From positions 296,890 to 330,052 of the forward strand of contig KQ482032.1 of the NCBI GenBank assembly GCA_001430745.1: DNA of 33,163 nt, given 5' to 3'. The stretch's first letter is position 1, and every line of letters starts with the position of its first letter. The stretch comes from Auxenochlorella pyrenoidosa. Its lineage: Eukaryota > Chlorophyta > Trebouxiophyceae > Chlorellales > Chlorellaceae. Shown here piece after piece: positions 10,001 to 18,985 of this stretch. The notes under the pieces are model-generated. The model was not told where the DNA came from, did not search any database, and was given only the letters and a program-made list of their open reading frames with translations. The translations under genes were made by a program, and so were the position numbers.

Positions 10001-11457
10001 CAGTGGGCAGCCTGGTCAGGCAGGGGCTGAGCGGCGCCGGGGACGGTAATGCCGCAGCTGCATGGCAGTGGATGCAGCAGGCCTGCCCTGCAGCATGCAC
10101 TGCTTTCTGGGATGGCTGTCAGAACCCTGCTGCACACATTCACCTAGGTCGGCGTCCTGCAGACAGCAGGGGGGGCAAAACAGGGTGCATTCGATGCGCC
10201 AGGATAGGCTGGCCAGGTGGTTGGCAGGCATGCGTGAGAGGGCTGGATGGCAAGGCCGGCCGGGCAGCCGGGCCAGTACATGCAAAGCAGGCGCCGAAGA
10301 CCCGCCAGCGCACGCTGCTGTCCTCACCAGCGGCACATGGTGGTTGAGGCAGGCTGCGTAAATGAATGCCGTCGAGGCAGCGATGCCCTTGTTCTCCAGC
10401 ACGTGGCCCCTGCCGGTAATGGCGCACAACATGGTTGTGTTGGCTGGCTGGCCGTACGTGCAGCACACGGGACGCCCAGCCGCATCCCGCCGCCACCCCG
10501 CCGGTCACCCTGCTTTCTGATGTGAGCGCTGCACCGCCGGGCCTGTGCTGCTCCCGGTGCAGATGGGATGGCCCAGCTGCCCCACCTGTGCGGGAAATTG
10601 TGTCGGATGAACTCGAAGAAGCGCGCCACGTATGCAGTCTTGTTGTAGTTGCTGGATCCGCCGCCCCCTGTGATGGAGCCGCCCAGGGCGTACGCCTTGA
10701 TCGGCTGCCCCGCCAGCAGCTTGGCCGCCACCCCGTGCAGCGCGCGCCCGCTGCCGTAGTAGCTGATGCCGCGGCGCTGCTCCTCCGGCGTGAGCAGCGG
10801 CTGCCAGGGCAGCTCCAGGCGGCGCTGCGGGCGGGGTGCAGAGGAACACTGGGTTTGCAGGAGGGTGGCCACGAAAGTTCATCTCGCAAAGGGCTGGGCG
10901 TCCACATTTTAAGCGGTGACGCAGGCGCGCATGGTGACGGCGTATCGCTGATCAAAGGTGCCCTGGTGGGAGCAGAGCAGATCCCGAAGCAAGCACCCAC
11001 GCACCGGTGGCGGCTGTGCAGGGGTGCAGCCTGTTAGCAGGAAGGAACGCCAGGGTGGTGCCATCCCTGCGCAGGATGCAGATGTAGCAGGACCAAAGAG
11101 ATCCAACAATGCAGGTTGAATCGCCAGCATCGCGATGCATCGGCTGATACTGCGCCGGCAGATGCGGCAGGGTCACTCAGGCTCACCGTGTCGCAGCAGC
11201 GCTGGCGAGCTTGCTAACAGAGCCCCGCAGCCCAACAAGATGCACAGCCAGAAGAGCTGTCGTTGGGAAACCAGCGCCTTGCTGCTGCTGGCGGGACCCT
11301 CTCGCTCGGCGACGGGGGCAAGGCCATGTTTGATCTGCTCCCTGCTGTCCGCTTGGGTTTGCTGGTGCCGCGCATGGGGCGAGCTGAAGCCAAAGTCGCC
11401 AAAGCTGCGCCCAACCCCCTCATCCCCAGACTTTGGGCTGTTGCTGTGGCGCCGCAT
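7046..11457 (-). CDS. membrane-anchored SGNH-hydrolase-like protein, paralogue A (598 aa)
   Basis: Fourteen exons on the minus strand are 11187-11457, 11005-11066, 10586-10824, 10328-10409, 10144-10156, 9720-9937, 9346-9420, 8920-9041, 8506-8701, 8228-8339, 7927-8023, 7605-7722, 7330-7407 and 7046-7159. They join to 599 codons. A cytosolic basic N-terminus precedes one membrane span near residues 65-87 (LFWLCILLGCGALLASSP), suggesting a type II Golgi/ER protein. The SGNH blocks are visible: nucleophile Ser161 in ALGGSITGG, Gly199 in ENKGIAAS, Asn230 in DADLVTLEFTINE, and the Asp366-x-x-His369 pair in HPADSGH. After residue 425 a second domain follows (QKWGWRATEPGSW, then CLSGCSCNSTLLDGTWERR, then CRFRVTVLEEPG and VVLVAVMVTH), probably beta-rich with paired Cys. 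SGNH enzymes hydrolyse esters, often on glycans or lipids; the substrate here is unknown. Exon 5 is only 13 nt. Introns 7 and 11 start with GC. A head-to-tail paralogue lies immediately upstream. Confidence 0.85.
10144..10156 (-). other. 13-nt microexon in SGNH gene A
   Basis: CAG|GACGCCGACCTAG|GTGA encodes D-A-D-L plus the first base of Val. It joins to VTLEFTINE, the block carrying the catalytic Asn, and keeps the frame between exons 4 and 6. The same 13-nt exon exists in paralogue B at 14938-14950. Confidence 0.85.
10670..10826 (-). repeat. near-identical 157-bp tract shared with paralogue B
   Basis: This part of exon 3, with the acceptor's first bases, matches 15426-15582 with two mismatches by eye. 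It covers the segment from RRLELPWQP to the nucleophile motif GGSIT. Flanking introns and most other exons of the two genes are clearly diverged. Confidence 0.85.
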
Positions 11458-11968
11458 GCGCGTCCAGGATCGCGAGCTCGGCTCGCAGCGCGCGGCGATT
11501 CCAACTTTGCACCTGTGGCAGTGCCTATGTGGCGGCGGGTAGCACCCGCCAGCTGCCCGCCAGTGGCTAACGGTTGCTGCGCTGTCACTTTTTAACCACC
11601 CAACATTCTCAACTGAACGATGCTTCCATTTATCCTGCAGGATCCTTTCAAGCACACATCCCGTGCCTGACTGTCTCGGTGTTGCTCATGCTTGCAGCAA
11701 TCCACTTGCATGTCGGACAGCAGCAAGAGAGTTAGAGGAGCAGGAGGTGGGAGAACAGTACTGAGCAGAAAGTAGGAGCAGAGGGCAGAGGATAAAAGCG
11801 CACCAGGCACAAAAGGAAGATCTGTGCACAGGGAAAAATGATTGTCGTTGGGTTTAGAGGGCGCCATGCTTTGTACGAGATGCAGCCATCGCGGCTTGAA
11901 CACGGGCATGGGTTGTGGCACTGGCCTTGGATCATGTTGTGAGTGTTTTCAGGTGGGCAGCGGCAGGG
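11458..11968. other. 511-bp spacer between the tandem SGNH genes
   Basis: The spacer contains the promoter region of gene A and the 3' flank of gene B. The frame of A's first exon stays open upstream to about 11655, so the true start could be a little earlier than the ATG at 11455-11457. No TGTAA poly(A) motif for gene B was found. Nothing else is recognised. Confidence 0.4.
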
Positions 11969-14900
11969 CTAGAAGCCACGGTCCAGTGAGAGACCAATAT
12001 TCTGCAGACAGCATGGGGTTGGGTGTAGGGGTGGGGTGACTGGGGCGAGGGTGCAAGGGTGGGCGCTCGCGCATGTGCGTGTGGTATTGGTGGGGTATGT
12101 GGGCGGGTTGGGTGCGCATGTTGTCGCTGCCTCAATCTGCCAGCAGCATCTCTTGTTGCTCTCGCGGCGGTGCACAAGTCCCTGGGCCCCCACAACCCTT
12201 CCAGAGCCCCACCTGCACGTTCAGCAGCGAGCCTCCAGAGTCCAGGGGCACATGCGTCACCATCACCGCCACCAGCACAACCTGGGGGCAGCGGATGCAG
12301 GTACCGCACCCGCGCAAGCTGTGCTGCAGAGACGAGGGGCACAGGTGCCGCCCCCGCCAGCAGTCGGATGTCACTGAGCATGCAGGCGGCTCCGCAGAGC
12401 GGGGATCAGGCGTGGTCGCTGCCACACACCGCCTTGCCCACCCTTGCGCACCCCAAGCGTTGCAGGCTGCTGATGGGCAGACGGGCCTGCCTCTACTCGC
12501 GCCCTCATGGCCTCTGGTCTCACCTTGTGCCCCTGTTGCGGCACCTCCCCTGGCTTGTCCAGGACCGTCACCTTGAAGCGACACCGTTTGTGCCGAGTGA
12601 CCTGCAGCACAAGCCGACCGAAGCCTCGGGCCACACCCGGGGCACAACCGAGGCCAGGAAACCTGCCCTGCTCGCCACCAGCCATGCTGATCCCTCACAC
12701 ACGATGCCTATCCCTGCTCACATGAAAGCGGGTAATGGTGAAGAGCGAGGCCTTGCGTTCCCAGGTGCCGTCCAGCCGCGTCCCGGAGCAGGAACAGCCG
12801 GACACGCACTCAATTCGCGCCGTGCCCATGCCCTGGTAGCTGCACGGCAGGAGGCGAGGCCCAACACTGTGCCAGGGTGCGGCTGGAGCCGTGCACTCCC
12901 CATGCTTGGCTGCTAACCTGGCGCAGGCGAATGAGAGGCTGGCTTTCAGGAGGCCGACCGACTTGCCTCCTCAGGTGCGACAGCCAGACGTATGTGTTGG
13001 ACGACTTGCTGCCGTCGCTGGCGCGGCTGTCCACCTCCAGCTCCGCCCAGGAGCCTGCGTGGGGGCAGGGGCAGGCAGGGCAACCAACTCTGTGCATTGC
13101 AAAGGCTGAGCATGCAATGTTTGGGCAGGGGTAAGGCGACGGGCAGGCGCGCAGGCTTCCCAAGACAGGAGAGTCGGGTGCAGGCAGGCGTGCATGGGCA
13201 GGCAACACGTGTGTCTTGACCGACTTGCCTGGCTCCGTGGCCCGCCAGCCCCACTTCTGCTTCATAAAGTTTTCTGCATCGGGCCGCTCGGGCACGTACT
13301 CAAACCCGCTGTGGTCCCTCACCACCGGCTTGAACTCCTCCTGCAGCCAGCGGGGAGCTCGGTTGCAGAGTGCGCAAAGTGATGCAGATGACCCTGCTGG
13401 CATTCCCCTGCTGCAGTTGCTGCTGCTGCTGCTTGACAACCGGTGCCGCAACCCTCCCTGCTGTCCCAGTACATGCTGCTGTATGCCTATGGCCCGTCAA
13501 CAAGCTACGGGGCGGTGACACCGGCCTGCTGCCTGCCTGGCACCCAAACAATGCCATCCCACAGCTCACCAGCATGGCGCACATGCCCGGCATGTCGTCG
13601 GCATTGAAGGGGATCATGGGGCCTGGCAGTGCAGGGACGCTTGGGTCGTGCCGCTGCTCCGCCTCTGTCAGCGCGCCGCCAGTCGTTGCCTCCCACACCG
13701 CCCGTGAGAGGGCTCCGGCCAGCAGCTCTGCCATCACCTGGTGGCCGGGGTCGGCAGGGTGGATGCTGCATGGAAGCAAAGGGACCAAGAACTTAGGATG
13801 GGGCTTCACGCGGCAGCAAACCAGCCACACGCTGCCATCAGCTGCACAGGGTGGAAGCAGATGACTCTGGCCCTGCCTTGTGCAAGGTGCCCCCATGGCA
13901 ACTAGGGAGCCAGGGCACCCTGCCCTCCCTGCCCCCTCACTGGTCTGCAAAATAGACAGAGCTGCGTGCAGACTTGCCCACCACGGGGATCACCCCCGGC
14001 CGCAGCGCCCCATTCTCAATGAACAGGTGCTGCCGATTGGAAATGGTGACGCGGTGCGCCTGCAGGCAAGGGCCCGGATGCAATGGACAGTGGGCTGCAG
14101 CTGGCATTGGCTGCGGTAGGCCAGGGGCCACTGCTGGCGCAGCGCGAGGGGCACGGGAGGGGGCGTGCACAGGTTTGCCTCGCCTTGAATTTGTCGACAC
14201 TCGCGGCCATAAGGTGATGAGCAGCCGCGCGCACGCTGAGCGTGGGAATATCATAGAACTGCACAGGCGAGGGCAACACCAAGCAGGCAGCAGCATGTGG
14301 TGACAGGCAAGGGTTGCAGGCGGCGGCGTGCTTACAGGAAGGAAGCGCAAGAGCAGGGCAGCGGAGGCTTGCGCTGTGCGGCAGCTGGCTGGGAGCGTGC
14401 TACAGGCGTGCGATGTGAATCCGTGCACGCCGAGCTCTGCTGCATTTGGGAAGGGCGGCGCCCCGCAGCGGCCTCCCCTCCCCTCCCCCCCCCCCCCCCA
14501 CCATGCGAGAACGCCGTCAGCTGCAGCTCGGGCTGCTGGTAGAACAGCCCCCGGTCCACGCCGTCGCCAAAGGAGTTCCACCACCCGTAGGAGTGCAGGA
14601 TGAGCACCGCGGGCTGGTGCTTGCGCGCCAGCAGGCGGCGCAGCAGCTGCTCAAAGGAGCGGCGCTCGGGGGACTGGTATGGCGAGTTTGCCGCCTCGTT
14701 CATGGTGAACTCCAGTGTGACTGCAGGGGGTGGATGGAGCGCTCACAGGCCAGGTGGGGGCCTGGTGCCTACGAGGGTGCTGCAGGTCGCGACAGGGCGT
14801 AGAGTGAGGCAAGCATGCGTCCCTACAGTGCGCAGGTGGGCTGGGGTTGCGACCCTGGCGCCCGGGCGCCCGTCTCTGGAGCAAGCGGTGTGCAAGCGTG

Positions 14901-16018
14901 CATGCCCAGCTGGCGCAGACGCCAGCTTGGGCCTCACCCAAGTCGGCATCCTGCAGGCGAGGGGGGTCACCGACAGAGGGCCAGAGGCTTGCGCTCAGCG
15001 ATGGCCGACTGATGCAGCTGGCAAGGCATGAGCTGACTGCAGGAATGCAGACACAGTTGCAGAGGTTGCAGCACCAAGCGCAGTGGCCAAGCCCAGCTGG
15101 CTAGCGGAAGCAAGCGCATGCGCCTGGCCCACCTCTGGCACGTGGTGCTGCAGGCAGGCCGCATACATGAAGGCCGTGGAGGCAGCGATGCCCTTGTTCT
15201 CCAGCACGTGGCCGCTGCGGGCGAGGCAGCAAAGGAGGGAGGTAGCGCATGCTTCCTGAGGCAGCCAATGCGCGTCGACACAAACAGCGGAACGGGCACA
15301 AACAAATCAGCACAGCCTGGGACCCCGCTGGTCCATACTCCCACCTGTGCGGGAAATTGTGCCGGATGAACTCAAAGAACCGTGGCACATAGGCCCGCTG
15401 CCCAGTGGTAGAGCCGCCGCCGCCCGTGATGGAGCCGCCCAGGGCATACGCCTTGATCGGCTGCCCCGCCAGCAGCTTGGCCGCCACCCCATGCAGCGCG
15501 CGCCCGCTGCCGTAGTAGCTGATGCCGCGGCGCTGCTCCTCCGGCGTGAGCAGCGGCTGCCAGGGCAGCTCCAGGCGGCGCTGCAGGCAGGGTGCAGAGC
15601 GGCAGCCAGCATGTGCAAGCGAGGGCCAATCACAGCGGGCATGGCAGGAAGGCACCCATGTAAGAACCGGCACTTCCACGCATGCATTCTTACCGGTGCT
15701 GGGGCGCTCAGGGCCGCCGGCAGGGTAACGGCCTCCGGTCTGGATGCTGTCCCTGCAGGGAAAGCGGGTCAACTCCTCCTGGCACCTTGGTTGCTGCCGT
15801 GAGGTTCCCTGCCTGCCCTGGCTGGACTACAGCTACTCACCGAGTCGAGACACCAGCGCTGGGGAGGCAGTGATGAGGCCGAATACTGCAGCTACCAAGC
15901 ACAGCCAGAAGAGGTGGCTGGCGGGCACGAGGAGGGCGGTGCCACCGCTGCTGCTGGCGGGGCGGGGCCCTGCCCGAGCCTCTATGTGCATCGCTGGCTT
16001 GAGCTTCCCTTCTCCCAT
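11969..16018 (-). CDS. membrane-anchored SGNH-hydrolase-like protein, paralogue B (about 557 aa)
   Basis: Fifteen exons on the minus strand are 15841-16018, 15694-15752, 15345-15580, 15133-15214, 14938-14950, about 14503-14720, 14184-14258, 13941-14059, 13570-13765, 13229-13340, 12967-13054, 12722-12839, 12524-12601, 12213-12281 and 11969-12001. The layout follows paralogue A: one membrane span (LFWLCLVAAVFGLITASPAL, residues about 38-57), Ser129 in GGSITGG, Gly166 in ENKGIAAS, Asn197 in TLEFTMNE, and Asp332-x-x-His335 in HPADPGH. The C-terminal Cys domain (CVSGCSCSGTRLDGTWERK) follows. All catalytic blocks are kept, so both copies may be active. It differs from A in a shorter N-terminus, an extra intron before the last ten residues (NIGLSLDRGF), and GC donors at introns 7, 10 and 11. 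The donor after exon 6 is abnormal: keeping the frame needs an intron starting GG, next to a 15-C run. Exons 6, 9, 10, 12 and 13 have exactly the lengths of A's. The start is the first ATG of the exon. Confidence 0.83.
14485..14499. repeat. poly-C run beside the exon 6 donor of SGNH gene B
   Basis: Fifteen C bases (G on the coding strand) begin four bases after the expected exon/intron border. The tract lies in the intron and could be prone to slippage or miscounting. Confidence 0.9.
14938..14950 (-). other. 13-nt microexon in SGNH gene B
   Basis: CAG|GATGCCGACTTGG|GTGA encodes D-A-D-L plus the first base of Val, exactly as in paralogue A, with silent third-position changes. The splice borders are conserved while the surrounding introns differ. 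Confidence 0.85.
15426..15582 (-). repeat. 157-bp near-identical tract matching SGNH gene A exon 3
   Basis: Partner of 10670-10826. Only two differences were found by eye across the tract, while the neighbouring coding sequence (GGGS-TTGQRAY against GGGSSNYNKTAY) and introns differ. Confidence 0.85.
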
Positions 16019-17190
16019 GCCCTCCAAGCACGTGAGGGTGGGGAGTGGGCAAGCTCAATGGGTCCGGCGCAAGGTTTGGCAGAGGGGAGTGCGACAATCC
16101 CCGGCGCAGCTCTGAGCAGGTGGCCGCAATCACCGCCCCAACCAGCGAGGCTGGGAACCTGATCGCTCATCCGCGGCGCACAATGCGATCGTGCGCCGCT
16201 GTTTGAAAGTAGTCGCATGACCTGCCTGCTATGGGCCCGCAGGCATTCAACCGCCCGCCCTGTTGATGGGCAGCAGCGGCGAAGCCTGGTGCTGAGAGCA
16301 GAAGTGCCATGTGCATGGCCCAGGAGATGCATGCTAGATGGGTGAGAGATACCACTTTAAAATTGAAGAGAGCACGACACACAAAACAGGGCTGCCAGAC
16401 AATAGAGCCTTGAGCGTGCACCATGGCCTGCTCCGCTTTGACGTTGATCAGCGTGCACATGTCGATGCTAGAAGAAGGAAGAACTCGGCCTGAAGCTCAC
16501 ACATCACTTGCCCAAATTGTGCGGGTCCTCCTGCCTGTAAAGAGGAAGGCTGCCCGCCATGCATGGCAGGCCGTGCCTGCGCTGGTTGCCCACACCAGAC
16601 CTTGTGTCTTGCGTGCTTGAGCTTTGCAAGTGCCAGCTCTGGATGCACAAGCAGGGGGACCCGTACATATGTTGTGAGCCGCCAGCCCTCAAGAGCCCAA
16701 ATCCATTCACCAGCAGGGAGGACTGGGCGGCTGTGCCCGCAATCCAGCCGGTGGACTACCGATGCAGCCGGGGCTGGGACTGGCACTCGGTGGCTTGCTA
16801 TCAGATGTTGCGCCAAGGCTGCAGTGCTGCCAGCCCTGGATTACCTTTCCAGTCGGTGTGATAAATCTAGCACGTACCAAGGCTGATGCCCCTGCTGGTG
16901 CCCGCAGCAGCAGTCGCCAGCGTTGCCACGTTGCCGGCGCTGTGCGCATGAGCCAATGCCTCTCCTGCACTTCACGCTTTTCCTTGCAGACGCTCACCGC
17001 CCTTCGTAACGCCGTTTGAAGCCTCCAGCAGCCAGTCAAACTTTTGGGCAGCGGAAGACAGCGGCCGGCGGCGAAACCGAGTTGGGTTGTCGCGCACTTG
17101 TACTGGCTCCATCACTCGTGTGGATCATTAGCAGGCAGCCAGACGGCCTAGCGGGCGCACAGCGTCGCGGGAGATCACCCCTTCGCCGAA
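16019..17190. other. 1.17-kb divergent intergenic region
   Basis: The region separates the start of SGNH gene B (minus strand) from the start of RabE (plus strand), so it should hold both promoters. Open frames exist on both strands, for example a Cys/Trp-containing one at 16559-16861 (+), but none has convincing splice sites or family-like sequence. No TATA box or known element stands out. Confidence 0.4.
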
Positions 17191-18676
17191 ATGGCCAAGC
17201 GACAGGATTACGACTACCTCATAAAGCTGCTGCTGATTGGAGATAGCGGTGAGAGGTGACAGGGACCGCGCCTGACACCGCAGTTGCTCTGGCGCCGCGA
17301 GCTCGCCGAGACGCGGCCTCCCGCTGCCCTTCTGCAGGCGTGGGCAAGAGCTGCCTGCTGCTCCGCTTCGCGGAGGACAGCTTCACCTCGAGCTTCATCA
17401 CAACAATCGGGTGAGCGGCGCCGCCGGCGGCAGTGGCGGTTTGCGTTGCGCTTCAGGCCGATTGCCCATCCTTTATGTGAGCTCCACACCTGCCCTTTCA
17501 TCCCGCATCCCTGCCCATCTGCAGCATCGACTTCAAAATCAAAAAGGTGCTCATCGATGGCAAGTGGGTGAAGCTGCAGATCTGGGACACCGCAGGGCAG
17601 GAGCGCTTCCGCACCATCACTAGCGGTGCGTGCGGGGGGGAACTCGAGGCCGGCTTGCAGCCGGTGTTTGCTGGTCACACGCAGCGTGCACGCAGAGCGG
17701 CCTATGTATGCCAGTATATGATCATTCCGTCCTGCTTGCACACAGCTCTCTTTTGCCGGCGGGCCCAGTGCATGCCGCCAGCTGCCAGCCGCCTGCCCGC
17801 TAACATGAGCGCCCAGCTCCTGTTCCTCGCCCTCGTGCGCATCCCTCCTGCAGCCTACTATCGCGGAGCGATGGGCATCCTGCTGGTGTATGATGTCACT
17901 GATGAGGCCTCCTTCAACAACATCCGCAACTGGATGAAGAACATTGAGCAGCATGCCAGCGACAACGTGGTCAAGGTGGGGGGCGGGTGGTGCCCACGTG
18001 TACAAGTGGGGAGGAGGGGCAGAGTTGGGGCGGTGTGTATCGAAGCGCGAGCGTCCGGAAGAGCCGACAAACTGGGGCTGTGGGGGCCCAAAGCTTTGCA
18101 ACGAGCGCTCACTGTCAAAGTGCATGCATGGATGCAAGCAGTCGTTTGACCATGCCCGGCTGGCCCTCTCCATCACGCAAACTTGCAGGTGCTGGTGGGC
18201 AACAAGAGCGACATGGACGAGAGCAAGCGGGCCGTGCCGTACAGCCGGGGGCAGGCGCTGGCTGACGAGTTCCACATGCAGTTCTTCGAGACGAGCGCCA
18301 AGAACAACACCAACGTGGACGAGGTGTTCCAGGTGGGATGGGGTGGGGAGTGGGGGGCACGCGTGGAATAGGGCCGGGCAGGAAACGGGTCGGTGTTGGT
18401 GCCAGCCCGCAGCTCCAGCGCTGCTGTGCCTGCCATCGAGCTGCTGCTGCGCTGGAGCTACCTGGCGGCTCGCTTGCTGTGGCACCTCATCGCGTCCCAG
18501 GTCATCCAACGGTGGCGCCTCTTCTTTTTCTGCAGTCGGTTGCGCGCGACATCATGCTGCGGCTTAAAGACACGCAGCCAGACGCGGCAAGCGGCGGTGG
18601 CGGCGGCGGCGGACCCAGCCTGCGGGTGGGCGCAGCGCAGCGCAAGGCGGCCAGCAACAAGAGCGGCTGCTGTTGA
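17191..18676 (+). CDS. RABE1: RabE/Rab8-type small GTPase (212 aa)
   Basis: Six exons with GT-AG borders are 17191-17248, 17338-17410, 17525-17625, 17854-17975, 18189-18332 and 18536-18676. They give 212 residues, the usual Rab length. The start [20 protein letters not shown] matches plant RabE and animal Rab8. The nucleotide-binding motifs are complete: P-loop GDSGVGKS (17-24), switch I ITTIGIDFKI with effector Thr42, WDTAGQE (64-70), NKSD (123-126) and ETSAK (152-156). [18 protein letters not shown] and [10 protein letters not shown] are RabE/Rab8 signatures. The protein ends SGCC, giving two Cys for geranylgeranylation. RabE/Rab8 GTPases act in post-Golgi traffic to the plasma membrane. 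The hypervariable tail carries a run of seven Gly encoded by a GGC repeat, which is unusual but harmless to the fold. The orthology call is strong; which RabE copy it is cannot be told. Confidence 0.97.
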
Positions 18677-18904
18677 GCTGCTTGGTGATGGCGCAGCTGC
18701 TGGGGGGGCGCAAGGGGCCGTGCTGATCAGCAGCTGCCCATCACCGGCTGCTCGCCCCAGCTGCAACCTGCAGACTGTGGCATGGGTGCGCAGCACTCTC
18801 TGCTTGCCCGCTCTACTCTTTTCTCCCATCATTTCCTAATCTTGTTGGACTCGAACGCATTTGATCACTTGAATGGTCATCAGAGCCTCGTAGCGGGCAC
18901 GCAG

Positions 18905-18909
18905 TGTAA
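18905..18909 (+). terminator. TGTAA poly(A) signal of RabE
   Basis: TGTAA lies 229 nt after the RabE stop codon. The 309-bp gap 18677-18985 holds this signal and the converging 3' end of the OPR-like gene, and nothing else recognisable. Confidence 0.5.
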
Positions 18910-18966
18910 CACTGGCTGGGAGAGTTGAAGGCGGACGTGCAGGCACACAAAAGAAGCTTGGGGGCG

Positions 18967-18971
18967 TTACA
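18967..18971 (-). terminator. TGTAA poly(A) signal of the OPR-like gene
   Basis: TTACA on the plus strand is TGTAA on the minus strand, 15 nt past the TGA stop at 18986-18988. With the RabE signal 58 bp away on the other strand, the two transcripts' 3' ends must nearly meet or overlap. Confidence 0.5.
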
Positions 18972-18985
18972 TCAGGGTTGTCACC

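Noticed and set aside
10906..11000. Alternative second exon of SGNH gene A around GTFDQRYAVTMRACVTA
   Set aside because: The phase left by exon 1 puts a stop codon early in it. The 62-nt exon at 11005-11066 fits phase and matches paralogue B's 59-nt exon 2 in position and length.
12132..12212. Read-through C-terminus of SGNH gene B (VGLWKGCGGPG and onward)
   Set aside because: A good donor at 12212 and an acceptor before NIGLSLDRGF give a C-terminus matching paralogue A's NIGLSSDVGF, so read-through is less likely.
10670..15582. The repeated 157-bp tract as a transposon or insertion sequence
   Set aside because: It is coding, lies at the same exon position in two paralogues and has no terminal repeats or target-site duplication; duplication with gene conversion explains it.
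16559..16861. 100-codon plus-strand frame with several Cys and Trp in the SGNH B/RabE gap
   Set aside because: It has no signal peptide, recognisable domain or supporting splice sites, and nothing similar on adjacent frames. A frame of this length is expected by chance here.
17214..18509. 431-codon open frame on the minus strand
   Set aside because: It is fully antisense to the RabE gene, whose exons are certain. The translation shows no family features.
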